NCBI GenBank assembly: GCA_049303905.1
Contig: JBAQNP010000025.1
Location: forward strand, 1-47,257
Direction of reading: 5' to 3'
DNA from: UBA2206 sp049303905
Lineage (GTDB): Bacteria > Patescibacteriota > Minisyncoccia > Moranbacterales > UBA2206
DNA length: 47,257 bases
Made by a program: the position numbers and the translations under genes. Under the pieces are notes generated by a model. It was not told where the DNA came from, made no database searches, and worked only from the letters and a program-made list of their open reading frames with translations. Of the stretch, positions 1 through 7,518 are shown piece after piece. The first letter of the stretch is position 1, and every line of letters starts with the position of its first letter.

Positions 1-2
1 TG

Positions 3-212
3 CTTTATGATGCGATAAATTTTAGTCCTTGGCCAGCACGCCTAAAAAATCAACTTCTCAAGAATATCGCCAGAAACATTAATCGCGACATAGATGTTCT
101 CATTGAAAAAATTCAAAAAGAAAAATCTGTGACCAAAAACATTCTCGAGCCGGCACGCAGTATTTTGGTTGGAAATTTAGGGGAGATGAAAATTCCGAAA
201 ATTCAAAACTAA
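3..212 (+). CDS. C-terminal fragment of an unrecognised protein
   Basis: The frame is open from the window edge to a TAA and gives the last 69 residues of a protein whose start lies outside. The tail is helical and rich in Lys, Ile and Asn, with no membrane segment and no motif I recognise. It lies just upstream of the rpsL promoter on the same strand and has no clear terminator after it. In many bacteria rpoC precedes rpsL, but this tail does not resemble an RpoC end, so I give no function. Confidence 0.5.
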   Translation, partial: LYDAINFSPWPARLKNQLLKNIARNINRDIDVLIEKIQKEKSVTKNILEPARSILVGNLGEMKIPKIQN

Positions 213-235
213 GAATGCCAAGCTATGTCAAGCTA

Positions 236-264
236 TTGACATAATAAACTCAATCAATTAAGAT
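236..264 (+). promoter_or_regulatory. Predicted housekeeping promoter for the rpsL operon
   Basis: A perfect -35 (TTGACA, 236-241) and a weaker -10 (TAAGAT, 259-264) are separated by 17 bp, about 65 bp before the rpsL ATG. This is the only good promoter seen before rpsL, so it probably drives rpsL-rpsG-fusA. The call rests on sequence only. Confidence 0.55.
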
Positions 265-328
265 TATTTCACTGGGCAATTTAGAAGCCTAGATGTTTCG
301 TTTTTTAATTTAATGATTTTTATTTTAT

Positions 329-748
329 ATGCCAACAATCAATCAGTTGAAAAGAAAACCGAGAAAAACTACAGAGAATAAAAGCAAAACGCCGGCTTTT
401 AAATATGTTTTTAACACTATTCAAAATAGACCGACAGATACAGCGGGTCCGTTTAAGCGAGGAGTTTGCATCAAAGTTTCAACTACTACTCCAAAAAAAC
501 CTAACTCAGCTTTACGAAAAATTGCTCGTGTGCGTCTCACGAATGGAATGGAAGTGACTGCCTATATCCCAGGAATCGGACATAATTTGCAAGAGCATTC
601 AATTGTGATGATTCGCGGAGGTCGCGTGAAGGATCTTCCTGGTGTTCGCTACCATATAGTGAGAGGCGTGCTCGACACTGCTGGAGCAGCTAATCGAAAA
701 CAAGGCCGATCAAAATATGGGGCAAAAAGAGAAAAAGCTAAAGAATAA
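329..748 (+). CDS. rpsL: 30S ribosomal protein S12
   Basis: S12 sits at the decoding centre of the small subunit. The conserved PKKPNSALRK block (about residues 55-64) and the GGRVKDLPGVRYH block are intact, with the lysines where streptomycin-resistance changes occur all wild type. At 139 residues it is longer than the usual ~124 because about 14 extra residues lie between the N-terminal MPTINQL segment and the core. The basic C-terminus is typical. It is the first gene of the str operon. There is no Shine-Dalgarno; the leader is a T/A-rich stretch, as for most core genes here. Confidence 0.97.
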   Translation: MPTINQLKRKPRKTTENKSKTPAFKYVFNTIQNRPTDTAGPFKRGVCIKVSTTTPKKPNSALRKIARVRLTNGMEVTAYIPGIGHNLQEHSIVMIRGGRVKDLPGVRYHIVRGVLDTAGAANRKQGRSKYGAKREKAKE

Positions 749-752
749 AGCG

Positions 753-845
753 ATGCGAATCTACGAATATATGCGAATGACGCGAATTGCGAATGATATG
801 AAAATTATCAATTAGCGGATTAGCATATATTAGCAGGTTAGCATC
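753..845. repeat. Imperfect inverted repeat between rpsL and rpsG (GCGAAT type)
   Basis: Two ~35-nt arms (about 753-789 and 811-845) form a long imperfect hairpin made of GCGAAT/GCTAAT units. It resembles the TACGAA spacers elsewhere in the ribosomal cluster and fills nearly the whole 110-bp gap. No T-run follows, so it is not a normal intrinsic terminator. Confidence 0.6.
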
Positions 846-858
846 TTATATAAAATTT

Positions 859-1326
859 ATGGCAAGAAGAAAAAGAGTTTATCAAAAAAATACTAAACCA
901 GACCCAAGGTATAATAATATGCTGGTGGGTAAATTTATGGTGAGTATTATGGAAAGCGGAAAGAAAACTATTGCAGAAAAAATAATGTATGATTCTTTTG
1001 ATATCATTCACGAAAGAACAAAAAAAGGCGGTTTGAATATTTTTGAACAAGCGATCAAAAATGTTTCTCCTTTAGTGGAATTGAAATCTCGTAGAGTGGG
1101 TGGTGCTAACTATCAAGTTCCTGTCCCAGTAGTTGGAGAAAGAAGAACAACTTTGGCTATTCGCTGGCTCAAGGCCGCTATTAATGCGAAAAAAGGCAAG
1201 AAAATGGCAGAAAAATTAGCCGATGAACTTATTGATGCTTCAAATAAAATTGGCGGAGCTATGAAAAAAAGAGAAGATGTGCACCGAATGGCTGACGCTA
1301 ATAAGGCTTTTGCACACTTCGCTTAA
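859..1326 (+). CDS. rpsG: 30S ribosomal protein S7
   Basis: S7 nucleates assembly of the 3' head domain of 16S rRNA and contacts E-site tRNA. The N-terminus MARRKRVYQK, the VGGANYQVPVPV segment and the RWLKAA helix are family hallmarks. The length of 155 residues is standard. It is the second gene of the str operon, separated from rpsL by a hairpin-rich spacer, and again has no Shine-Dalgarno. Confidence 0.97.
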   Translation: MARRKRVYQKNTKPDPRYNNMLVGKFMVSIMESGKKTIAEKIMYDSFDIIHERTKKGGLNIFEQAIKNVSPLVELKSRRVGGANYQVPVPVVGERRTTLAIRWLKAAINAKKGKKMAEKLADELIDASNKIGGAMKKREDVHRMADANKAFAHFA

Positions 1327-1328
1327 TT

Positions 1329-1398
1329 TACAAAAGTACGAATCTGGCGAAAGTACGAATTCGTATTTTCGTTTAATTCGTATATTCGTAAATTATAA
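1329..1398. repeat. TACGAA/TTCGTA palindromic spacer between rpsG and fusA
   Basis: Repeated TACGAA units on the left half pair with TTCGTA units on the right half. The left half contains the uninterrupted string AGTACGAATCTGGCGAAAGT near 1335. The same string is found split by a GC-rich palindrome near 42490, so this copy is the empty-site counterpart. Confidence 0.7.
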
Positions 1399-1428
1399 AT
1401 AAAATTAAGAAAGTAAAAATCAAATTAT

Positions 1429-3519
1429 ATGGCCAGACAATACCCAATTGAAAAGTATCGCAATATCGGAATTATCGCTCATATCGATGCTGGAAAAACC
1501 ACCACCACTGAGCGTATTTTGTTTTATACCGGCATCACTCACAAAATTGGCGAAGTGCACGAAGGTGCTGCGACAATGGACTGGATGGAACAAGAAAAAG
1601 AACGCGGAATTACCATCACTTCAGCCGCCACAACTTGTTTTTGGAAAGATCATCAAGTTAATATTATCGATACTCCGGGACATGTGGACTTCACAGTGGA
1701 AGTGGAAAGATCACTCCGAGTTCTTGATGGTGGTGTGGTAGTTTTCGACGGTAAAGAAGGCGTGGAACCGCAATCGGAAACTGTTTGGCGACAAGCGGAA
1801 AAATATAAAGTACCAAGAATTTGTTTCATTAATAAAATCGACAAAGAAGGTGCAGATTTCTATTACGCTCTAAAAACTATTTGGGATAGGCTCACTCCAA
1901 ACGCAGTAGCGGTGCAACTTCCAATTGGTGAAAGAGGAGATTTTTCTGGCGTGGTAGATTTGATCAAAATGAAAGCCTATACTTTTTCTGGAGATATGGG
2001 AGAAATTGTCAATGAAGAAGAAGTCCCAGCTGATATGCTTGAAAAATCCAAGGAGTGGCGAGAAAAAATGGTAGAGAAAATTTCCGAAACTGACGATGCT
2101 CTTACGGAAAAATTCTTAAACGGAGAAGAGATTTCTGAAATTGAACTAAAATCAGCTCTTCGAAAAGGCGTGAACAATGTGACGCTTGTCCCAGTTTTTA
2201 CCGGCACAGCTCTTCGAAACAAGGGAGTGCAATTAGTGCTTGACGCAGTGGTGGACTATTTACCTTCACCAATTGATGTTCCAGCGATCAAAGCTACGGA
2301 AGTGGAAGATGAAACTAAAGAAGTTGCTATTAAATATGATGACAACGCTCCTTTTGCTGCTCTAGCTTTCAAAGTAGCCACCGATCCTTTTGTAGGCCAA
2401 CTAACTTTTTTTCGAGTTTATAGTGGAATGCTAAAAGCCGGTTCATATGTGTTGAATACTTCTAAGGGAGAAAAAGAAAGAGTAGGACGAATTCTTCGTA
2501 TGCATGCTAATCATAGAGAAGAAGTGGACGAAATTCACACGGGTGGAATTGGAGCATTGGTAGGAATGAAAAATACCACTACGGGAGACACTTTGTGTGA
2601 TCCAGAAAATCCAATTTTACTTGAAAAAATAACTTTCCCAGAGCCGGTGATTTCTATTGCCGTAGAACCAAAAACTAAAGCCGATCAAGAAAAAATGGGA
2701 ATGGCTCTTAGAAAATTAGCCGAAGAAGATCCAACTTTCAAAATTAGAACTGATGAAGAAACTGGTCAAACTATTATCTCCGGTATGGGAGAATTGCATC
2801 TTGATATTATTGTGGATCGAATGAAGAGAGAATTCAAAGTGGAAGCTAATATTGGACAACCACAAGTAGCTTATCGAGAAACAATTAAAACCAATGCCCA
2901 AGCTGAAGGAAAATATATCAAACAATCCGGTGGACGCGGACAATATGGTCATTGTTGGATCAAAGTGGAACCGCAAGAAGCTGGCAAAGGATTTGAATTT
3001 GTGGATGAAATCAAGGGCGGGGCTATCCCGCAAGAATATATTGCTCCTATTGGCAAAGGAATCAAAGAAGCAATGGACAATGGAGTTTTGGCTGGGTATC
3101 CAATGGTGGATATCAAAGCGACAGTATATGATGGATCTTTCCATGACGTTGACTCCTCAGAAGCAGCTTTTAGAATTGCTGGTTCAATGGCTTTCAAAGA
3201 AGCAGCAAGACGGGCCAATCCAATCATTATGGAACCGGTTATGAAAGTAGTGGTGACGACTCCAGAAAATTTTATGGGTGATGTCGTTGGAGATTTGAAT
3301 TCTAAACGAGGAATCATCAAAGAAATGAATGATCGTGGAGAAGGTAATGCGCGAGTAAAAGAAATTGACTCTGAAGTGCCACTTTCTTCGATGTTTGGAT
3401 ATGCTACTCAACTTCGCAGCATGACCCAAGGCCGAGCTAACTATGTGATGGAATTTTTCCACTACGCCGAAGTGCCAAAGAATGTGGCGGAAGGAATTAT
3501 TAGTGGGGATAAGAAATAG
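1429..3519 (+). CDS. fusA: Translation elongation factor G
   Basis: EF-G is the GTPase that drives ribosomal translocation. The G-domain motifs are intact: P-loop AHIDAGKTTT (about residues 17-26), the switch II DTPGHVDF with its catalytic His, and NKID. The rest covers domains II to V, ending in the characteristic C-terminal region (MFGYATQLRSMTQGRA). The length of 696 residues is typical. It follows rpsG as in the classical str operon, but tuf does not follow directly: a strong terminator and an accessory island intervene. Confidence 0.98.
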   Translation: MARQYPIEKYRNIGIIAHIDAGKTTTTERILFYTGITHKIGEVHEGAATMDWMEQEKERGITITSAATTCFWKDHQVNIIDTPGHVDFTVEVERSLRVLDGGVVVFDGKEGVEPQSETVWRQAEKYKVPRICFINKIDKEGADFYYALKTIWDRLTPNAVAVQLPIGERGDFSGVVDLIKMKAYTFSGDMGEIVNEEEVPADMLEKSKEWREKMVEKISETDDALTEKFLNGEEISEIELKSALRKGVNNVTLVPVFTGTALRNKGVQLVLDAVVDYLPSPIDVPAIKATEVEDETKEVAIKYDDNAPFAALAFKVATDPFVGQLTFFRVYSGMLKAGSYVLNTSKGEKERVGRILRMHANHREEVDEIHTGGIGALVGMKNTTTGDTLCDPENPILLEKITFPEPVISIAVEPKTKADQEKMGMALRKLAEEDPTFKIRTDEETGQTIISGMGELHLDIIVDRMKREFKVEANIGQPQVAYRETIKTNAQAEGKYIKQSGGRGQYGHCWIKVEPQEAGKGFEFVDEIKGGAIPQEYIAPIGKGIKEAMDNGVLAGYPMVDIKATVYDGSFHDVDSSEAAFRIAGSMAFKEAARRANPIIMEPVMKVVVTTPENFMGDVVGDLNSKRGIIKEMNDRGEGNARVKEIDSEVPLSSMFGYATQLRSMTQGRANYVMEFFHYAEVPKNVAEGIISGDKK

Positions 3520-3523
3520 GAAT

Positions 3524-3555
3524 CATGAAACATGAAGCATGAAACATATAACATG
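3524..3555. repeat. ATGAAAC-type tandem repeat after fusA
   Basis: Short tandem units close to CATGAAA run just downstream of the fusA stop. The same units, in both orientations, occur around secY/adk, ruvX, galT/dedA and fba, defining a dispersed family. Confidence 0.6.
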
Positions 3556-3577
3556 CAATAAATTTAAATTCCGTAGA

Positions 3578-3603
3578 GACGAGGCACTGCCTCGTCTTTT
3601 TTT
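3578..3603 (+). terminator. Intrinsic terminator of the rpsL-rpsG-fusA unit
   Basis: A perfect 8-bp stem GACGAGGC/GCCTCGTC with a 3-nt loop (3578-3596) is followed by seven T residues. It lies 58 bp after the fusA stop. Confidence 0.85.
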
Positions 3604-3616
3604 GTGGGTGGATTAT

Positions 3617-3644
3617 TTGACGAAAAAATATGTAGTGTTATAAT
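3617..3644 (+). promoter_or_regulatory. Predicted promoter before the dinD remnant
   Basis: TTGACG (3617-3622), a 16-bp spacer and a perfect TATAAT (3639-3644) lie about 30 bp before the next start codon. This suggests the small gene had its own transcription unit, independent of the ribosomal operon. Confidence 0.6.
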
Positions 3645-3675
3645 ATCATTATAAGTAATATTAAAAGCACATACT

Positions 3676-3906
3676 ATGAAAAAAACAAAAGAAATTGTAA
3701 TTAATTCTCTCAATAAGGATTTTGAAAGTATCAAAAAAGTAAACAAGCAGAGCGTTGAATATTGGGAGGCTCGAGAGCTGATGCCTCTTTTGGGTTATAT
3801 AGAATGGCGAAAATTTGAGGGCGTGATTTTGCGAGCAAAAGATGCTTGTGAAACCAGCAATCAAAAGGTTTCCGACCATTTTGTCGGCGCCGCCAAAATG
3901 ATCTGA
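3676..3906 (+). pseudogene. Truncated DinD-like (DNA-damage-inducible) protein, N-terminal remnant
   Basis: The 76 residues match the N-terminus of DinD/BRO-type proteins: a short leader, then FESIKKVN, VEYWEARELMPLLGY, WRKFEGVILRAKDAC and DHFVGAAKMI. Family members usually run to about 270 residues, so only the first quarter to third remains. The frame stops with TGA right after the KMI segment, where full-length members continue into a conserved basic helical region that is absent from all three frames here. The residual gene keeps its own promoter and a terminator. It could still make a short peptide, but I read it as a decaying accessory gene. Confidence 0.65.
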
Positions 3907-3996
3907 AACACATATCAAAGAATTGAAAAAAGAAAAGAGAAAATTTTTGAAAAAATAAAAAAGAAGGTATCTTTTAGAAAAAAATAAAAATCTTAG

Positions 3997-4022
3997 AGAC
4001 GTAGCATTGCTACGTCTTTTTT
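3997..4022 (+). terminator. Intrinsic terminator after the dinD remnant
   Basis: A perfect 9-bp stem AGACGTAGC/GCTACGTCT with an ATT loop is followed by a T-run. It closes the small dinD transcription unit about 90 bp after its stop. Confidence 0.85.
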
Positions 4023-4030
4023 GCGTTCCA

Positions 4031-4059
4031 TTGACATCCAATTTCAAATAAGTTAGCAT
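4031..4059 (+). promoter_or_regulatory. Predicted promoter for the 4087-4924 gene pair
   Basis: A perfect TTGACA (4031-4036), a 17-bp spacer and TAGCAT (4054-4059) lie 27 bp before the next ATG and just after the previous terminator. Confidence 0.5.
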
Positions 4060-4086
4060 TGAATTGTAAATAATTTTAATAAAAAA

Positions 4087-4641
4087 ATGTTAAATAAAAA
4101 GAAAATAGCAGTAATTTTTATAGTAATTTTGCTTGTCGTGGGGTTTGTTTTTTGGATTTTTTATAAAAAAGAAACCACAGCGATATCTATTGATTGTGAA
4201 AATCATGACTATATTGATTATCTAGCTAATATTAGCGAAGCCAATAGGTTAATGATTGCGGGCAACGATTCTTTTGATAAGGTAATAACAATGATAATAA
4301 AAAATAATTATAATGATATATCTAATTTAAGAGTTGAAACAGATCAGATGGTTGTATCATATAATAAAAGTAAGGAGAAAATAAACGATTTTCAGCCACC
4401 AGAATTTTTAAGAAATTACGATCAAAAATTTAATAAAAGTATAGATCAATATATATTAGCATCGGAAAAATTAAAAGATTATATTAGTAGTGGAAATCAT
4501 TCCAATTCAGAATTAAAAGAATATTTTTCAAGAGAAATTGATCCGCTACTTGATGATAAATTGTTGGTAGAGCAACAGGAATCATTAAAGGATATAGAAA
4601 AATGGGTTAGCGCATTTAAATCTAAATGTATTAATAGATAA
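4087..4641 (+). CDS. Membrane-anchored protein of unknown function
   Basis: The 184-residue product starts with three lysines and a strongly hydrophobic stretch (about residues 8-25), followed by a lysine pair. This fits an uncleaved signal anchor with the rest outside the membrane. The outer part is polar and probably helical, with one Cys near residue 36 and one near the C-terminus that could form a disulfide. I see no lipobox and no known domain. It has its own promoter and is followed after 4 nt by a second small gene, suggesting a two-gene unit in the fusA-tuf island. Confidence 0.6.
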   Translation: MLNKKKIAVIFIVILLVVGFVFWIFYKKETTAISIDCENHDYIDYLANISEANRLMIAGNDSFDKVITMIIKNNYNDISNLRVETDQMVVSYNKSKEKINDFQPPEFLRNYDQKFNKSIDQYILASEKLKDYISSGNHSNSELKEYFSREIDPLLDDKLLVEQQESLKDIEKWVSAFKSKCINR

Positions 4642-4645
4642 ATTT

Positions 4646-4924
4646 ATGTTGGATAAAAAACTCAAAGAAGCGCTGGAGCTCTTGGGAGGAAAAGCGGTGA
4701 TAAAAGACCAAGATCAATATTATGTGATCCTAAGTCTTTCGGAATTCAAGAAAATAAAGAAAGAAGGCATAGAAGGCTTGACAAAACAAGAATTGGTTGA
4801 TAAAATCAACAATGATATAGCAAGTTGGAAAGTGATCCAAGAAGAGGAAAAAATTGAAGATATGGATCTTAGCGAAATGAGTGAAGCAAAAAGTGAGGAA
4901 ATACGCTATGAAAAGGCCGATTAG
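4646..4924 (+). CDS. Small acidic protein of unknown function
   Basis: A 92-residue protein, Lys/Glu rich, with a predicted N-terminal strand-helix unit (YYVILSLSEFKKI) and a long acidic helical tail. The layout loosely recalls antitoxin-like DNA-binding or toxin-blocking proteins, but no toxin gene is next to it and I do not recognise the family. It lies 4 nt downstream of the membrane-anchored protein gene and is likely cotranscribed. There is no clear Shine-Dalgarno. Confidence 0.55.
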   Translation: MLDKKLKEALELLGGKAVIKDQDQYYVILSLSEFKKIKKEGIEGLTKQELVDKINNDIASWKVIQEEEKIEDMDLSEMSEAKSEEIRYEKAD

Positions 4925-4955
4925 TCTTATCCACAACAAAAAATATTTGGGGGAC

Positions 4956-4984
4956 TTGCCAAAATAATAAAAGTGTATTAAACT
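4956..4984 (+). promoter_or_regulatory. Possible promoter for tuf
   Basis: TTGCCA (4956-4961), a 17-bp spacer and TAAACT (4979-4984) precede tuf by about 110 bp. Both boxes are imperfect. An imperfect inverted repeat with CCGGA/TCCGG elements lies between it and the tuf start. tuf needs a promoter of its own because it is cut off from fusA by terminators. Confidence 0.35.
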
Positions 4985-5096
4985 AAATTTTGTAATATAT
5001 AACTTAATAATAAATCGCGACTAATTGCGAATCCGGATTTAAGCCGGAATTTTCCGCTCTGGCGGGGGATGCAAAATTCGCGGCAAAATTAAAACT

Positions 5097-6290
5097 ATGG
5101 CAGCAGAAAAATTTGAAAGAACTAAACCTCATGTTAACGTTGGAACTATCGGCCACGTTGACCATGGAAAAACCACTTTAACAGCGGCTATTCTTCATGT
5201 GTTGGCTTTCCTGGGAAAAGCTAAGGAAAAAGGAATTGACGAAATTGACAAAGCTCCGGAAGAAAAAGAACGAGGAATTACTATTGCGACTGCTCATTGT
5301 GAATATGAATCAGAAAAAAGACATTATGCTCATGTTGACTGCCCAGGACATGCTGACTACATCAAAAATATGATCACTGGCGCAGCTCAAATGGACGGTG
5401 CAATTTTGGTGGTAGCTGCCACTGACGGTCCTATGCCTCAAACTCGAGAGCATATTTTGCTTGCAAAACAAGTGGGTGTTCCAGAAATTGTGGTATTTTT
5501 GAATAAGGTTGATATGGTGGATGACCCAGAATTGGTTGATTTAGTTGAAGCGGAAATCCGAGAACTTCTTACTAAATATGAATTTGATGGAGATAATGCT
5601 AAGGTTATCCGCGGATCAGCTTTGAAAGCTCTTGAAGCAAAATCAGCTGAAGAAGAGGCTGCTAAACCAATTATCGATCTTATGGCAGCTTTGGACGAAA
5701 AAATTCCTGAGCCTGTACGAGAAACAGAAAAAGATTTCCTTATGCCAATTGAAGATATCTTCTCTATTGAAGGTCGAGGAACAGTAGTGACTGGAAGAAT
5801 CGAAAGAGGTACAATCAACATCAACACGGAAGTTGAAATTGTGGGAATTAGACCAACACAAAAAACTACTGTAACCGGAATTGAAATGTTTAACAAATCT
5901 CTTGATAGCGGACAAGCAGGAGACAACGCCGGAGTATTGCTTCGTGGAACTAAAAAGGAAGATGTAGAACGAGGTCAAGTTTTGGCAAAAATAGGTTCAA
6001 TTACCCCACACACTGAATTTAACGGAGAAGTTTACATTTTGACCAAAGAAGAAGGCGGAAGACACACTCCATTTTTCAAAGGTTACAAACCACAATTCTA
6101 TATCCGAACAACTGATGTGACTGGAGAAGTGGTGTTGCCAGAAGGAACTGAAATGGTTATGCCGGGAGACACTGTAAGTTTTGAAGTTAAGCTAGGTGCC
6201 CCAGTTGCTATGGAAGAAGGAATGCGATTTGCTATTCGAGAAGGTGGAAAAACTGTTGGTGCTGGAGTGGTGACAAAAATTATAAAATAA
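5097..6290 (+). CDS. tuf: Translation elongation factor Tu
   Basis: EF-Tu delivers aminoacyl-tRNA to the ribosome. The P-loop GHVDHGKTTL (about residues 20-29), the switch II DCPGHADY and the guanine-specificity NKVDMVD motifs are intact, and domains II and III follow to a normal 397-residue length. It comes before rpsJ as in many bacteria, but is separated from fusA by about 1.6 kb of accessory genes. A long hairpin follows its stop, so readthrough into rpsJ may be reduced. Confidence 0.98.
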   Translation: MAAEKFERTKPHVNVGTIGHVDHGKTTLTAAILHVLAFLGKAKEKGIDEIDKAPEEKERGITIATAHCEYESEKRHYAHVDCPGHADYIKNMITGAAQMDGAILVVAATDGPMPQTREHILLAKQVGVPEIVVFLNKVDMVDDPELVDLVEAEIRELLTKYEFDGDNAKVIRGSALKALEAKSAEEEAAKPIIDLMAALDEKIPEPVRETEKDFLMPIEDIFSIEGRGTVVTGRIERGTININTEVEIVGIRPTQKTTVTGIEMFNKSLDSGQAGDNAGVLLRGTKKEDVERGQVLAKIGSITPHTEFNGEVYILTKEEGGRHTPFFKGYKPQFYIRTTDVTGEVVLPEGTEMVMPGDTVSFEVKLGAPVAMEEGMRFAIREGGKTVGAGVVTKIIK

Positions 6291-6293
6291 AGT

Positions 6294-6345
6294 TTGCTTT
6301 CAGAGCTCGTCTCTCAAGTTTTATGAGACGAGCTTTATAAAGCAA
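6294..6345 (+). terminator. Long stem-loop between tuf and rpsJ, possible partial terminator
   Basis: An inner perfect 10-bp stem AGCTCGTCTC/GAGACGAGCT (6304-6313 with 6325-6334) is extended by an outer TTGCTTT/AAAGCAA pair. Only three T residues follow the inner stem, so it is a poor intrinsic terminator. It may act as an attenuator or protect the tuf 3' end. Confidence 0.5.
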
Positions 6346-6380
6346 GTTAAAATTAATTAATAGATTATATTAAAAACTAA

Positions 6381-6707
6381 ATGTTGAAGGTAGAAGGCGA
6401 CGTAAAACCAAGAATTAGGATTAAGATTAAGGCGTATGATCATAAGATTATTGATCAGTCAGCTAAACTTATCGTTGAAACAGCTCAAAGATCAGGTGCA
6501 AGTATCGCCGGACCAGTGCCTTTGCCGACCGAAATAAGAAGATATACGGTTAACAAATCAACATTTGTTCACAAGGATGCCAGAGATCAATATGAAATGA
6601 GAATCCACAAAAGATTAATTGATATAATCAGCCCAACTCCCAAAACGATTGATAGTCTCACAAATCTAGATTTGCCAGCGGGAGTAGATGTGGAGATAAA
6701 AATGTAG
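6381..6707 (+). CDS. rpsJ: 30S ribosomal protein S10
   Basis: S10 is a 3' head-domain protein of the small subunit and, as NusE, an antitermination factor. The segments IRIKIKAYDHKIID, AGPVPLPTEIRRYTV and HKDARDQYEMRIHKRLIDI are diagnostic. The length of 108 residues is typical. It is separated from rplC by 240 bp of repeats and a structured leader, unlike the tight rpsJ-rplC spacing usual in bacteria. Confidence 0.97.
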   Translation: MLKVEGDVKPRIRIKIKAYDHKIIDQSAKLIVETAQRSGASIAGPVPLPTEIRRYTVNKSTFVHKDARDQYEMRIHKRLIDIISPTPKTIDSLTNLDLPAGVDVEIKM

Positions 6708-6712
6708 TTTTT

Positions 6713-6822
6713 ACGAAATACGAAAATAATACGAAATACGAAAGTACGAAAATTAAAATTAAATACGAAAATATACTTAAAACCATTTCGTATTTCGCTA
6801 ATTTCGTAGTTCGTAAATTTCT
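6713..6822. repeat. TACGAA/TTCGTA palindromic spacer between rpsJ and rplC
   Basis: The left arm has several ACGAAATACGAA units and the right arm TTTCGTATTTCGC...TTCGTAGTTCGTAAA. A very close second copy lies at 15468-15575 between rpsE and rplO, so this sub-type has been copied within the ribosomal cluster. Confidence 0.75.
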
Positions 6823-6831
6823 AGTTAAAGT

Positions 6832-6940
6832 CCAGCCAAGTCAGATATTAAGTTTTGGTTGGATACTCAACTAGCCAAGAAAGAAATTTCTATAAACTCC
6901 CCGAGGAGTTTTGGCTGGTAATAAACCAGTTTTTATTTTT
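6832..6940 (+). promoter_or_regulatory. Candidate structured mRNA leader of rplC with a terminator/antiterminator switch
   Basis: Four segments can pair in alternative ways: CCAGCCAA (6832-6839), TTGGTTGG (6855-6862), CTAGCCAA (6871-6878) and TTGGCTGG (6911-6918). In one fold the outer pair 1:4 encloses hairpin 2:3 (8 bp, extendable to 10 with wobbles) and hairpin AACTCC/GGAGTT with loop CCGA (6895-6910), a three-way junction. In the other, 1:2 and 3:4 pair. Segment 4 also overlaps a small hairpin CTGGT/ACCAG (6915-6929) followed by TTTTTATTTTT, which looks like a weak intrinsic terminator. Its place before rplC-rplD suggests ribosomal-protein feedback, but that is inference. Confidence 0.5.
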
Positions 6941-6949
6941 AAAAAAAAG

Positions 6950-7510
6950 ATGAATAAATTTATACTAGGAAAAAAATTAGGCATGACGACGCTTTACGGC
7001 GAAGACGGCGCACAAAATGTGACGCTGGTTGAATGTGCCTCAAAAGTCAGCTTAATTAGAAATAAAGAAAAGAACGGATATCAAGCAGTTCAATTGGAAA
7101 TAGATAAAACTAAAAACAAGAAATTCAAAAAAGAATTCCGAGTAGAAGAGATAAAACTAGAAGAAGGTGCTGTGTTAGATGTTTCAATTTTTGAAATTGG
7201 AGATAAGGTAAAAATAAGCGGACTAGGTAAGGCGAAAGGTTTTCAAGGCGTGGTAAAGCGACATGGTTTTGGTGGATCACCTAAGACTCACGGACACAAA
7301 CATGACCTTCGCGCTCCTGGTGCAATTGGTTCTGGATTTCCTGAACATGTTGTTAAAGGTAAGAGAATGGCCGGAAGAATGGGAGGCAAAAGAGTCACAA
7401 GCAAGAATATCAAGATTGTTTTTATAGATAAAGAAAAAAATATCCTAGGACTCGAAGGTCCAGTTCCGGGAGTGATGGGAAGAGTTGTGGAAATAGCCAG
7501 CGTTAAATAA
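6950..7510 (+). CDS. rplC: 50S ribosomal protein L3
   Basis: L3 binds near the peptidyl-transferase centre and starts 50S assembly. I chose the ATG at 6950, which gives the standard MNKFILGKKLGMT start; a longer TTG start at 6911 would add 13 odd residues and lie in the leader hairpin. The conserved KGFQGVVKRHGFGG segment and the HGHKHDLRAPGAIG loop are intact. At 186 residues it is shorter than the ~209 of E. coli. It starts the uninterrupted rplC-rplD-rplW-rplB-rpsS run. Confidence 0.95.
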   Translation: MNKFILGKKLGMTTLYGEDGAQNVTLVECASKVSLIRNKEKNGYQAVQLEIDKTKNKKFKKEFRVEEIKLEEGAVLDVSIFEIGDKVKISGLGKAKGFQGVVKRHGFGGSPKTHGHKHDLRAPGAIGSGFPEHVVKGKRMAGRMGGKRVTSKNIKIVFIDKEKNILGLEGPVPGVMGRVVEIASVK

Positions 7511-7518
7511 CAATAATT

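Noticed and set aside
3904..3906. TGA at the end of the dinD remnant as a recoded sense codon
   Set aside because: Some CPR groups read TGA as glycine, but here adk ends in TGA at its expected length and no DinD-like sequence continues after this TGA.
6911..6949. TTG start for rplC at 6911
   Set aside because: It would add 13 residues not found in L3 proteins and lies inside the leader hairpin; the ATG at 6950 gives the standard N-terminus.
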